Below, in pieces: positions 39,422-47,346 of a DNA stretch of 47,755 nt. This stretch comes from a bacterium. Its GTDB lineage: Bacteria > Verrucomicrobiota > Kiritimatiellia > RFP12 > UBA1067. Location of the stretch: positions 1 to 47,755 of the forward strand of contig JANYBJ010000292.1 in the NCBI GenBank assembly GCA_025360845.1, written 5' to 3'. Under the pieces are notes generated by a model. The model saw only the letters and a list, made by a program, of their open reading frames with translations, was not told the DNA's origin and searched no databases. Made by a program: the position numbers and the translations under genes. The first letter of the stretch is position 1. Each line of letters opens with the position of its first letter.

Positions 39422-40550
39422 ACGGATCTCGAAATTTCTGGGGTCGGCCGCTGGGCTGATCGTCATCGTCTGGGTGATCGTGTGGCAAGTCGGCGGGTGC
39501 GGCAAGCGCATCAAGCCGGGGCGGGCGACGGAGGCCGCAGCCGTGCCTGCGGTGCGGACTCTGACAGTCGAGGCCACGAACGTTCCGGTCGTCTACACGG
39601 CGGTCGGCACGATCCGCAGCCGGACCGAGGTTCAACTCGCGGCGCGGATCGTCGGGCGGATACTGACGGTGACGGTGCGTACGGGTGACCGCATTAAAGC
39701 AGGTGACGCGCCGGTGACGCTGGACGACGCCGAGTTGCGGACGGGGGTGAGTCAGGCCAAAGAGCGTGTGGCAGGGGCGCAGGCGGGACTGTTGGCGGCG
39801 GCGGAGCGGAGCGTGCAGGCGCGGTCTGCTTTGGATCTCGCCACGGCCGAGGTGGATAGAGCCCGTAAACTGGCGGCGCAGAAAATGACGTCGCAGCAGG
39901 CGCTGGACGCGGCTGAAGACGCATACCGGCAAACGGTGTCGCGCATGGCGCAGGCCGAGCAGGGTCAACTCGCGGCGCAGGCCGATGCGCGTGCGGCGTC
40001 AGAGGCGCAGCATCAGGCCGAGACCGTCGTCGGTTATGCGTCCGTCGTCTGTCCGATGGACGGTGTGGTATCGGAGCGGCTTGCTGATCCGGGCGACCTC
40101 GCGACGCCGGGAAAAACGCTGTTGAGCATTTTCGATCCGACGCGGCTGCTGCTGGAGGCCCCGATCCGCGAGGGGCTGGTGACGCGGGTGAAGATCGGCG
40201 ACAAGCTGCCGGTGACACTCGGCGCATTGGGACGGAAACTCGAGGCAGAGGTCCGCGAGATCGTGCCCTCGGTCGATGCGGGCAGCCGCACGTTTTTGGC
40301 GAAACTCTGCCTGCCGCCGACCGAAGGCGTGATGCCGGGCATGTTCGGCACGGTGTCGCTGAACCTAGGCGAACGGCAGGCGCTGCTCATGCCCGAGGCC
40401 GCGCTGGTGCGCGCGGGACAGCTCGAATATGTGAGCGTGGTGGCGGGCGGGCGGACCACGCGCGTGCTGGTGCGGACCGCTCCTGCGGATGCGGGCCGCG
40501 TGGAAATTCTCGCGGGCTTGAAGGCCGGCGATGCGGTTGCCTTGCCGTAA
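39408..40550 (+). CDS. RND membrane-fusion (periplasmic adaptor) protein
   Basis: This 380-residue protein begins MRLNKRISKFLGSAAG; AAGGAGAG lies within the permease gene before the ATG. An N-terminal helix with a following Cys (GGCGKR) suggests a membrane anchor, possibly a lipoprotein. The lipoyl half AARIVGRILTVTVRTGDRIKAGD and its partner ASVVCPMDGVVSERLADPGD flank a long Ala/Gln-rich coiled hairpin (about residues 120-205), followed by the beta-barrel domain. It links the permease to an outer-membrane channel. Most operons place this gene before the permease; here it comes after, and no TolC-type channel follows. Confidence 0.92.
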   Translation: MRLNKRISKFLGSAAGLIVIVWVIVWQVGGCGKRIKPGRATEAAAVPAVRTLTVEATNVPVVYTAVGTIRSRTEVQLAARIVGRILTVTVRTGDRIKAGDAPVTLDDAELRTGVSQAKERVAGAQAGLLAAAERSVQARSALDLATAEVDRARKLAAQKMTSQQALDAAEDAYRQTVSRMAQAEQGQLAAQADARAASEAQHQAETVVGYASVVCPMDGVVSERLADPGDLATPGKTLLSIFDPTRLLLEAPIREGLVTRVKIGDKLPVTLGALGRKLEAEVREIVPSVDAGSRTFLAKLCLPPTEGVMPGMFGTVSLNLGERQALLMPEAALVRAGQLEYVSVVAGGRTTRVLVRTAPADAGRVEILAGLKAGDAVALP

Positions 40551-40657
40551 GACAGAGGGCGCTGCCGATTCTTGAAAGAGCGCGTAGCGAGCATGAAATC
40601 TGTCTGCCAGTTGATGAACATTGAAAGCCGATTCTGGGAAAGTTTAAGGAGGACGAC

Positions 40658-40826
40658 ATGAACAAAGTGACTCGGCGAAGCATGATCACCGCAGTCGGCG
40701 CGGCGAGCGCAGGGGCTTGCGTGTGCGGACGGCACGCTCAAAAAGGGCCTGACCAAGAAGTCGCTCAGCCGCTACACCGCCGCGCTCGATGCGGCCGACG
40801 GTAAGCGTTTGCTCATCACCTGCTGA
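40658..40826 (+). pseudogene. Remnant of a Tat-exported protein gene
   Basis: TAAGGAGG stands before an ATG that opens MNKVTRRSMITAVGAASAG, a twin-arginine signal peptide. After about 25 codons the frame is lost: the original frame stops at 40804, while another frame carries ADGTLKKGLTKKSLSRY and ends ADGKRLLITC at 40826. The tail resembles the end of small Rieske-type proteins, so the simplest reading is a Tat-anchored Fe-S protein gene that lost its middle. That family assignment is weak. Confidence 0.5.
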
Positions 40827-41110
40827 GGGCGGCGGGACAGTGGCGAACCGGCACGATTGAAGAGTTGACGTGTGCTTCCTATCCCTTATCCGCAGGGGGT
40901 GTTTGCTCGGACGTTTCGGCGCGTTGCCGATCATCGCCGATCTGGCAGACAACCTGGTGGAGGAAGTTGTCCATGCCGGAAGATGAGCGTTGCAAGTTGT
41001 TGTTGCGGCGCTAAAGCATTAACTTGGTCAGCGTCTTTTGCTCACCCTAAGAGCGCCAAGGTGAGGCGGGGCTTTTCCCGCATACCGATACGCGCTCGCG
41101 CTCCCTGGCC

Positions 41111-41140
41111 TTGACGTTTCCAAGAGGTTTTGTGTATTGT
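41111..41140 (+). promoter_or_regulatory. Promoter-like pair before the XhoI-type methylase gene
   Basis: TTGACG (41111-41116) and TATTGT (41135-41140) are 18 bp apart, about 70 bp before the methylase ATG. It lies in the only AT-rich stretch of this gap. Confidence 0.35.
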
Positions 41141-41209
41141 TATGCAAGCGGTATTTTATAGGGAACAAAGCATATTGGGTTCATCACGCACAGGAATCAA
41201 TTCGAAACC

Positions 41210-42848
41210 ATGATAAGTTTAGATTCAACGCGTTGTTTGCCTCGCGGAGCCGGAGTCATTTACACTCGGCCTTGGATGGTTGAACTCGTGTTGGATTTGG
41301 CCGGATACCTGCCTGAAAAACCCTTGGCTGACTTGGTAGCGATTGAACCTTCTGTTGGAGACGGGGCTTTCCTTCAAGCCATGGCACGGCGGCTCGTTCA
41401 ATCCTGTGAACGTCATGGAACGCCATTGACGCAGGCAACAAAAGCTATCCAAGCTTTTGAAATCGATCCGAAAGCGGCGGATCGCGCTATCGCTGTCGTC
41501 TGCGCCACACTCGTCGCGCTCCAGGTTCCCTCAGCGGTTGGGACCCTTCTTGCACGCGAATGGATTAGAGTTGGTGATTTTCTCGAGTCGGCACTCTGTT
41601 TCCCCATCGCCGATTTTGTCATCGGCAATCCTCCATATATCCGTCTTGAGGAGATTCCTTCAAGCAAAGCGGCGATGTATCGCAGTAGTTTCAGCGCCAT
41701 GCGTGGCCGTGCGGACATCTATATAGCCTTTTACCAAGCAGCGCTGGAACAGCTCAAGCCTAACGGGGTCTGCGCTTTCATCTGCGCTGATCGCTGGATG
41801 CTCAACGACTACGGTAGCGCTCTGCGAGAATTTATCACCTCTGGCGGGTATAGTGTTTGCCACATTGTCGAAGCACATGAAGTGCCCGCCTTTGAGACAG
41901 TGGTCTCCGCCTACCCGGCGGTCACGATAATCGCTCGTGAAATTCAAGGTCCAGTCACGGTCTCCAAGGCGCTTGCCGGAATCGAGCACGAGAAGACTGC
42001 AGCTTTAGTCCAGAGCATCGCCCATGCCCGGTCATCGGCCGTTTTGAGGGTTGCCCGTTTTCCCGATTGGTTCCACGGTACAGAGCCCTGGCCCTGCTCT
42101 TCTCCCGATGCGCTGAAGCTGCTCAAGCGCCTCGAAGCCACCTGTTTTCCGCTCGAAAACAAGGCGACGGGCACAAGAATCGGCATCGGTGTTGCTACCG
42201 GAGCAGATCACGTTTTCATTACGCAGGGGAAGCCAGACATCGAGTCAGACCGAATACTACCCCTCGCTCTGGCATCTGATCTCGTTGATGGCCATGTCGT
42301 ATGGTCGGGGCATTGCTTGGTCAACCCTTGGAACGAGCACGGTTTGGTGGATCTGGAAGAGTACCCGCGCTTTGAGACTTACTTGCGACCGCATCAGGTG
42401 TTGCTCAATGGAAGGCACACCGCGAAAAAGGAAAGACCAGGTCGCTGGCACAAAACCATCGATCGCGTGAATCTCGCCCTATACAAAAAAAAACAAGCTC
42501 TACATCGCTGATATCAAGGATCGCTTGCTTCCGTCTCTCGATCTGGGCACGACGTATCCGCAACACAACCTTTACTGGATCACCTCTGAAACATGGGATC
42601 TCCGTGTGCTCGGCGGCTTGCTCATGTCGGCAGTTGGCGATTTTTTCAGCCGGTGTTATGGTGTCCGCATGCGCGGCGGATACTTGCGCTTTCAAGCTCA
42701 ATACCTCCGCCGAATCCGCGTGCCTGATCCAGCGAGCATCCCTGCCAACCTTGCCATCACTCTCGGCCACGCTTTTGACACTCAGGATTTCGAGCGTGCA
42801 ACAAAGGCCGCGATGGAGGCCTATCAGATCGAGGACATTCCCCAATGA
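41210..42848 (+). pseudogene. DNA adenine methyltransferase of a PaeR7I/XhoI-type system, frameshifted at an A9 tract
   Basis: The first frame (41210-42511, 433 residues) has IEPSVGDGAFLQ as motif I and GNPPYIRLEEIP as motif IV (NPPY), which define an N6-adenine methylase with a C-terminal target-recognition domain. At 42485-42493 nine As follow TAC; read as written, translation ends in ALHR at 42511. With eight As the frame goes on through KKNKLYIADIKDRLLPSLD and GTTYPQHNLYWIT to PQ at 42848. The intact protein would be about 545 residues. GC content is visibly lower than in the neighbours, consistent with transfer. The stop overlaps the nuclease ATG. It may be a phase-variable gene, a true pseudogene, or a homopolymer sequencing error. 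Confidence 0.85.
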
Positions 42849-43480
42849 GCACCACTCTGGAAACAGACCTTTTTAAGAGAGCCATTAAACACTGGTGGGC
42901 CTCAAAAAAAGGCACCGCGCCTAAGAATGCGCAAGGCGGAACTCGCGACGAGAACCTGAACGGGAAGACCATGGACGGCTTCGCGAACACTATCCGGGAT
43001 TTTTTGATCGATCTGAACGTGAAGCCCTCGCACATCTATTCGGGAGGGCATCTCTCCGAGACGCCCTCCATCCTTCCCTCTTTCTTCCGCCCCTCAAAGA
43101 ACTGGGACATCATCGTGCTGGCCAACAGCCGCTTCTACCCGGCAAAAGGGGACAAGGGGTCTCCCGTGCTTTATGCGGCTGTCGAATTCAAATCGCAGGA
43201 CCAGAGTATCGGCAAAAACCAAAACAATCGGCTGGAGGAAAGCCTCGGCAACGCCCTCGATTTCTGGACGACTTACGAGAAAGATGGTTTTGAACGACAA
43301 CTGCCACGACCTTGGCTCGGCTATCTGTTTGTGGGAAACTACAAACCCGCAGCCGATGACAAACCTGTGCGCATAAAACAACCCCATTTTCTTGCCATGC
43401 CGCCGTTCCGAACAAAGGGGAGCGAAACACAGAAACAGTTTTCCGGTCCATCCTATGCCGAGCGCTATAAGATTTTTTGA
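42845..43480 (+). CDS. PaeR7I/XhoI-family type II restriction endonuclease, probably C-terminally short
   Basis: This 211-residue protein shares with XhoI and PaeR7I the order NGKTMDGFANTIRDFL, FFRPSKNWDIIVL, AAVEFKSQDQSIGKNQNNRLEE, PHFLAMPPF and GPSYAERYKIF. The VEFKS stretch is the probable PD-(D/E)XK metal site. Characterised members cut CTCGAG and are about 246 residues; this one ends soon after the SYxxRY motif, after a T6 tract (43473-43478), so some 35 residues appear to be missing. Removing one T would add 18 residues that do not look like the family. It overlaps the methylase stop (ATGA) and is convergent with the CoA-disulfide reductase gene, which ends 52 bp away. Confidence 0.82.
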   Translation: MSTTLETDLFKRAIKHWWASKKGTAPKNAQGGTRDENLNGKTMDGFANTIRDFLIDLNVKPSHIYSGGHLSETPSILPSFFRPSKNWDIIVLANSRFYPAKGDKGSPVLYAAVEFKSQDQSIGKNQNNRLEESLGNALDFWTTYEKDGFERQLPRPWLGYLFVGNYKPAADDKPVRIKQPHFLAMPPFRTKGSETQKQFSGPSYAERYKIF

Positions 43481-43531
43481 GCCACCCGTAATAGCAGGAA
43501 GGTTTCTCGAGTTTCTCCTGCCTGATCTTAT

Positions 43532-45997
43532 CTAAGAAATGAACAGGCCGGCCGATGAGCGGCTCAGGTGGTCGATATACAGGGCGACGCCGCCTTCCTC
43601 GATGCCGTCGATCAGCTCTTCGCTCTTGATGCCCATGAGGTCCATGCTCATGGTGCACACGACCAAGCGCACGCCGCTGAGCTTAGCCTGCGCGATCAGC
43701 GCCGGGAGCGTCATGACGTTCTTGTGTTTCATGATGCCTTTGATCATCGCGATTCCCATGCCCGCCATATTCATTTTGGAGAGCGTGAGGCGGTCCGCGC
43801 CCTTCGGCATCATGAAGCCGAACATTTTCTCGATGAGGTTCTTCCTGGCCGTGACCGGGCCGGATTTGCGCAGGATGTTGAGGCCCCAGAAGGTGAAGAA
43901 GAGCGTCACGTCATAGCCCGCCGCGGCGGCGCCGTTGGCGATGATGAAGGCGGCCACGGCCTTGTCGAAATCGTCGCAGAAAACGACATTGGTCATGGCG
44001 CGCTTGCCGGCGTTTTGAACGTTCAAGCCCGTTGCGGGCGACCGTTTGACGACCGTGGCGCGATAGCCGCCTATTTCAGCCGGCTCCAGGCTGACGAGTT
44101 CATGGCCGGTGGTGTTGCACCACGCGGGCGCGTCGGCGACAAAGCCGGGGTCGGTTGCGGTGATGCTGACGGCCTCGCCGACTTTAATGTCGTCGATGGC
44201 CTGTTTGAGCTGAAGGATGGGGCCGGGGCACTGCAGGCCGCAGGCGTTCACGGTTTTGACAAGTTTCAAAGTCGTCTCCTTTCCCAAGGGCTGGGAATCC
44301 TGATTGTCGGAATCATTTTCGGGGCGATGGTTTTCGGGCATTTCTGAGGCGGGTAAGCCGGTCGTCCGCTGGTAGGTGATATAGCCGCCGGTGAGGTTGC
44401 GGCAGTTGAAGCCGTTTTGTGAAAGTATGCGGCAGGCCAGGTAGCCGCGCAGTCCGACGCGGCAGAAGACGAGATACTCCTTTTCCTTGGACAGTTCGCC
44501 CAGCCGGTCGCGCAGGTCGTCGACCGGAATGTTGATCGCGCCGGGAATCGTCCCGGCGGAGACCTCGTCCGGCGTGCGGACATCGAGCAGCTTCTGATGC
44601 GCCGCCGGTTTGATGACCTCGTCCACCTGGCAGAGCTTGACATCGCCGCGCAGCGCGTTGGCTGCGACGAACCCGGCGAAGTTGACGGGATCCTTGGCGG
44701 AGCCGAACGGCGGCGCGTAGGAGAGCTCGAGGTTTTCGAGGTCGAAGACGGACAGTCCCGCGCGGATGGCGACGGCGAACACGTCGATGCGCTTATCCAC
44801 GCCGTCAGCGCCGACCGCCTGTGCGCCGAGCACTTGGCCGGAGCGGGGATCGAACAGCAGTTTAATGCTGAGTGGCGCCGCGCCGGGATAGTACGACGCA
44901 TGGCTGGCCGCATGGATATACACCTTTTCAAACGCGATGCCCGCACGTTTAGCCGCTTTTTCGCTGAGGCCGGTCATGCCGATGGCCAGGTTGAAGACCT
45001 TGCAGATGGCTGTGCCCTGCGTGTCACGGTACCGCGTGTCGCGTCCGAAAATATTGTCGGCGGCGATGCGACCCTGCCGGTTGGCGGGTCCGGCCAGCGG
45101 AATGAGCGCGGGCTGGCGCGTGATGAAGTCGGTCACCTCCACGGCATCGCCGACCGCGTAGATGAAGGGATCGCTGGTCAGCATGCGGTCATTGACTTGG
45201 ATGCCGCCTCGCGGGCCGAGAACCAGACCTGCAGCTTTGGCGAGCGAGGTTTCGGGTTTGACGCCGATCGCGAGCACAACTATCCCGGTCTCGAGCGTTT
45301 CGCCGGAACTGAGGGTGAGTTTCAGCCCTTTCGCCGAGTCACTGAAGCCGGTGACGGAGGTGCCGAGGCGCAGATCGACGCCGTTGAGGGTCAGCTCCTG
45401 GTGGAGCAGCGAAACCATTTCTGGATCGGCCGGGCCCATCACCTGCGGTGCGAGTTCAATCAGCGAGGTCGCGATCTTGCGGCGGCGCAGCGCCTCGGCC
45501 ATTTCGAGACCGATGTAGCCGCCGCCGATCACGGTGGCGTGCTTTTTGCCGTCGAGCGCCTTGATGATGCGGTCCATGTCCTCCATGTTGCGGAGCGTCA
45601 GCACGTTCGGGCTGTCGATGCCGGGAATCGGCGGGCGGATCGGTTCGGCGCCGGGGCTCAGGATGAGCGCGTCGTAGCTTTCGCGGTAAACTTCGCCGCT
45701 CGCGAGGTTTTTGATTTCGACCTCCTTTTTCTCGGGGTCGATGGCGGTGACTTCGCTGCGGGTGCGCACGCCGATCCGGAAGCGGGCGCGAAGGTTCTCG
45801 GGCGTGGTGACGAGCAGGCGGCCGCGGTCGGCGATTACGCCGCCGATGTGGTACGGCAGGCCGCAGTTGGCGAACGAAACAGAGGGGCCGCGCTCGAGCA
45901 GAATAATCTCCGCCTCTTCGCTCAGGCGCCGCGCGCGCGCCGCCGCGCTGGCTCCGCCAGCCACGCCGCCAATGATCACAAGCTTTTGCGTATTCAT
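43532..45997 (-). CDS. CoA-disulfide reductase fused to rhodanese, TusA and DsrE-like domains
   Basis: This 821-residue protein starts MNTQKLVIIGGVAGG, 8 bp after GGAGG; the frame extends upstream to 46252 without support. Residues 1 to about 450 are the FAD/NAD(P)H reductase, with GGVAGGASAAARARR, the redox Cys C45 in FANCGLPYHIGG, and AVGDAVEV near the FAD end. Residues about 455-545 are a rhodanese domain with LLDVRTPDE and the active loop CRVGLR. TusA follows at about 573-650 (NACGLQCPGPILQLKQAI), then a DsrE/DsrF-like domain to the end (FCDDFDKAVAAFIIANGA, VVCTMSMDLMGI). Each domain handles sulfane sulfur or persulfides, so one chain could reduce and relay polysulfide sulfur. It is divergent from an ArsR gene that probably controls it. 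Confidence 0.92.
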   Translation of the reverse strand: MNTQKLVIIGGVAGGASAAARARRLSEEAEIILLERGPSVSFANCGLPYHIGGVIADRGRLLVTTPENLRARFRIGVRTRSEVTAIDPEKKEVEIKNLASGEVYRESYDALILSPGAEPIRPPIPGIDSPNVLTLRNMEDMDRIIKALDGKKHATVIGGGYIGLEMAEALRRRKIATSLIELAPQVMGPADPEMVSLLHQELTLNGVDLRLGTSVTGFSDSAKGLKLTLSSGETLETGIVVLAIGVKPETSLAKAAGLVLGPRGGIQVNDRMLTSDPFIYAVGDAVEVTDFITRQPALIPLAGPANRQGRIAADNIFGRDTRYRDTQGTAICKVFNLAIGMTGLSEKAAKRAGIAFEKVYIHAASHASYYPGAAPLSIKLLFDPRSGQVLGAQAVGADGVDKRIDVFAVAIRAGLSVFDLENLELSYAPPFGSAKDPVNFAGFVAANALRGDVKLCQVDEVIKPAAHQKLLDVRTPDEVSAGTIPGAINIPVDDLRDRLGELSKEKEYLVFCRVGLRGYLACRILSQNGFNCRNLTGGYITYQRTTGLPASEMPENHRPENDSDNQDSQPLGKETTLKLVKTVNACGLQCPGPILQLKQAIDDIKVGEAVSITATDPGFVADAPAWCNTTGHELVSLEPAEIGGYRATVVKRSPATGLNVQNAGKRAMTNVVFCDDFDKAVAAFIIANGAAAAGYDVTLFFTFWGLNILRKSGPVTARKNLIEKMFGFMMPKGADRLTLSKMNMAGMGIAMIKGIMKHKNVMTLPALIAQAKLSGVRLVVCTMSMDLMGIKSEELIDGIEEGGVALYIDHLSRSSAGLFIS

Positions 45998-46098
45998 GAT
46001 TCTTCCTCCGTAAGCCTTACGTGTCTTAAAAATTAAAATATTACAATATTCTGATACTAGAAGCAACCACCATTTGTCAGAGGATTTTGGGAACGATA

Positions 46099-46118
46099 AT
46101 ATTTGATAATGCAAATAT
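46099..46118. promoter_or_regulatory. Perfect dyad in the CoADR-arsR divergent promoter, candidate ArsR operator
   Basis: ATATTTG (46099-46105) and CAAATAT (46112-46118) are perfect inverted arms 6 bp apart, in an AT-rich 163-bp divergent gap. A second, looser dyad AATATT-ac-AATATT lies nearby at about 46036-46049. Position and symmetry fit an operator shared by both genes. Confidence 0.55.
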
Positions 46119-46160
46119 GCCAATTGACTCACTACGCGATGATCGGTTACTATCGAGCAT

Positions 46161-46466
46161 ATGAAAAGCCAAGAGAAGCTGACTTCGGAACAAACGGTGC
46201 GCGGCGCCCGCGTGCTGCAGGCGCTGGCACATCCCCTTCGGCTGGGCATCATGCAGGCGCTCGCCGAGTCGACGCTGACCTGTTCGGAGCTTCAGGCGCT
46301 GCTGGGATGCCCCCAGCCGACGCTCTCGCTGCAGCTCAAAGTGCTGGTGGATCAGGGGCTGGTCGCCACATGCAAGGAGGGCACTGTAAAAAGCTGCTCA
46401 ATCCGCAACAGGGATTTTCTAAAGCTCTTCACCTGTCTGCGCCGGCATCTGACCGAGGTGTTGTGA
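46161..46466 (+). CDS. ArsR-family transcriptional repressor (copy 2)
   Basis: This 101-residue winged-helix protein has LQALAHPLRLGIMQAL, then CSELQALLGCPQPTLSLQLK with the recognition helix. Five Cys (C41, C50, C71, C79, C92) are present, with none in the CVC arrangement of copy 1. Divergent orientation from the sulfur reductase gene, with a dyad between them, suggests a persulfide or sulfide sensor of the SqrR/BigR kind, though the ligand is inferred. Its last 45 codons are nearly the same as the tail of the methyltransferase at 35355. It is followed by an 89-bp gap with nothing recognisable and then by trmB in the opposite direction. Confidence 0.88.
   Translation: MKSQEKLTSEQTVRGARVLQALAHPLRLGIMQALAESTLTCSELQALLGCPQPTLSLQLKVLVDQGLVATCKEGTVKSCSIRNRDFLKLFTCLRRHLTEVL
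46329..46466 (+). repeat. 138-bp segment shared with the methyltransferase gene (copy at 35994-36131)
   Basis: Here the segment lies in its natural place as the 3' part of an intact arsR gene, so this copy is the likely type of the donor. About 90 percent identity by eye. Confidence 0.9.
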
Positions 46467-46555
46467 GGAGAGCCTATTTCTGAAATTGCGGTGTCAATGG
46501 GTATGCTGCGGATATGGCAACTGGCCTATAATTAAGAGCGTAGAGCAACCGGCAT

Positions 46556-47272
46556 TCAAGTGTCTTCGGGATCAAGCCGCGGCTCAGTTTCATCATCGTC
46601 ACGGCCGTCCCGGGGCTCCATCTCCGGGTCGATCTCCAACGGAGGGAATGTTGTTTCTTCGGCCGGAAGGGTCTGGAAGGCGCACTGGCCGATGGTCAGC
46701 CCCTGGCGGCGGAAGATGTGCTCGAACTCGGTCTGCTCATCGGGCGTGCGCTCCATGGCGGGGACCTCGCGGAAGCGCGGGTCCGAGGCGAGGCGCGTGC
46801 GGATCTCCTCGAAGTAGCCGGGATGGTCGGTGGCCACCTGAATCACGCCGCCGATCTCCAGCCGCGCCCAGAGCACGTCGAGGAAGAGCGGGGAGAAGAG
46901 GCGTCGGGTCTGGTGCCGGCGCTTGGGCCAGGGGTCGGGGAAAAAGACGTAGACCGTGCGCAGGCGGTGCGTTGGCAACAGGTAGTAAAAGGTGTAGAAC
47001 GCCTCCAGTCGCAGGATGCGGAGATTGTCCAGCTTCAGGCGGCAGGCCTTCTTGTCGAGCTTGCGGACGCGATCCTTCAAGCGCTCGATGCCGAGGTACT
47101 GCGTCTCCGGGTTCTTCGCGGCGCGTGCGGAGAGGAAGCGGCCTTTGCCGCAGCCGATCTCAAGCTCCAGCGGGCGGCCGGGGTCGAACAGCGTGTCGAG
47201 CGGCAGCGGCACCGTCGGGTCCGTGACGGGGATGACGTGCTTTAGCTCGGGGTGTGTGTGCGTAGGGTTCAT
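46556..47272 (-). CDS. trmB: tRNA (guanine-N7-)-methyltransferase
   Basis: This protein has about 238 residues; ATG 47272 is chosen, with a GTG one codon upstream as an alternative, and no strong Shine-Dalgarno at either. LELEIGCGKGRFL is the SAM-binding motif I, and VFFPDPWPKRRHQTRRL is the family's catalytic and tRNA-binding signature, followed by ATDHPGYFEEI and RTPDEQTEFE. It makes m7G46 in the variable loop of tRNAs. The last 25 residues are very acidic (RDGRDDDETEPRLDPEDT), an extension beyond the normal end of TrmB. It is on the same strand as the upstream oxidoreductase gene but separated by its terminator. Confidence 0.94.
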   Translation of the reverse strand: MNPTHTHPELKHVIPVTDPTVPLPLDTLFDPGRPLELEIGCGKGRFLSARAAKNPETQYLGIERLKDRVRKLDKKACRLKLDNLRILRLEAFYTFYYLLPTHRLRTVYVFFPDPWPKRRHQTRRLFSPLFLDVLWARLEIGGVIQVATDHPGYFEEIRTRLASDPRFREVPAMERTPDEQTEFEHIFRRQGLTIGQCAFQTLPAEETTFPPLEIDPEMEPRDGRDDDETEPRLDPEDT

Positions 47273-47292
47273 CACCGGTTGTGACTCAGTGT

Positions 47293-47323
47293 AAAAAAAG
47301 CGCCCCGGAACGAGCCGGGGCGC
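47293..47323 (-). terminator. Intrinsic terminator after the pyruvate:ferredoxin oxidoreductase gene
   Basis: On the minus strand, GCGCCCCGG and CCGGGGCGC form a perfect 9-bp stem with a 6-nt loop, followed by seven Ts (47299-47293). It lies 24 bp after the stop at 47347. Confidence 0.92.
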
Positions 47324-47346
47324 CGTTTCCGGATTGTGAGCGACGC

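Larger units (their letters stand above)
40551..41209. other. Region of 659 bp without an intact gene
   Basis: The stretch holds the Tat-leader remnant (40658-40826), a short open frame around 40865-40987 ending PIIADLADNLVEEVVHAGR of no known family, and small hairpins near 41052-41096 (CTCACC / GGTGAG and GCGGG / CCCGC). A promoter-like pair for the restriction-modification genes lies at 41111-41140. It reads like a scar of past deletions. Confidence 0.55.

Noticed and set aside
43479-43535. Extension of the endonuclease by a T5 reading
   Set aside because: The added residues (EPPVIAGRFLEFLLPDLI) do not look like the family's C-terminus, so a simple one-base error does not restore it.
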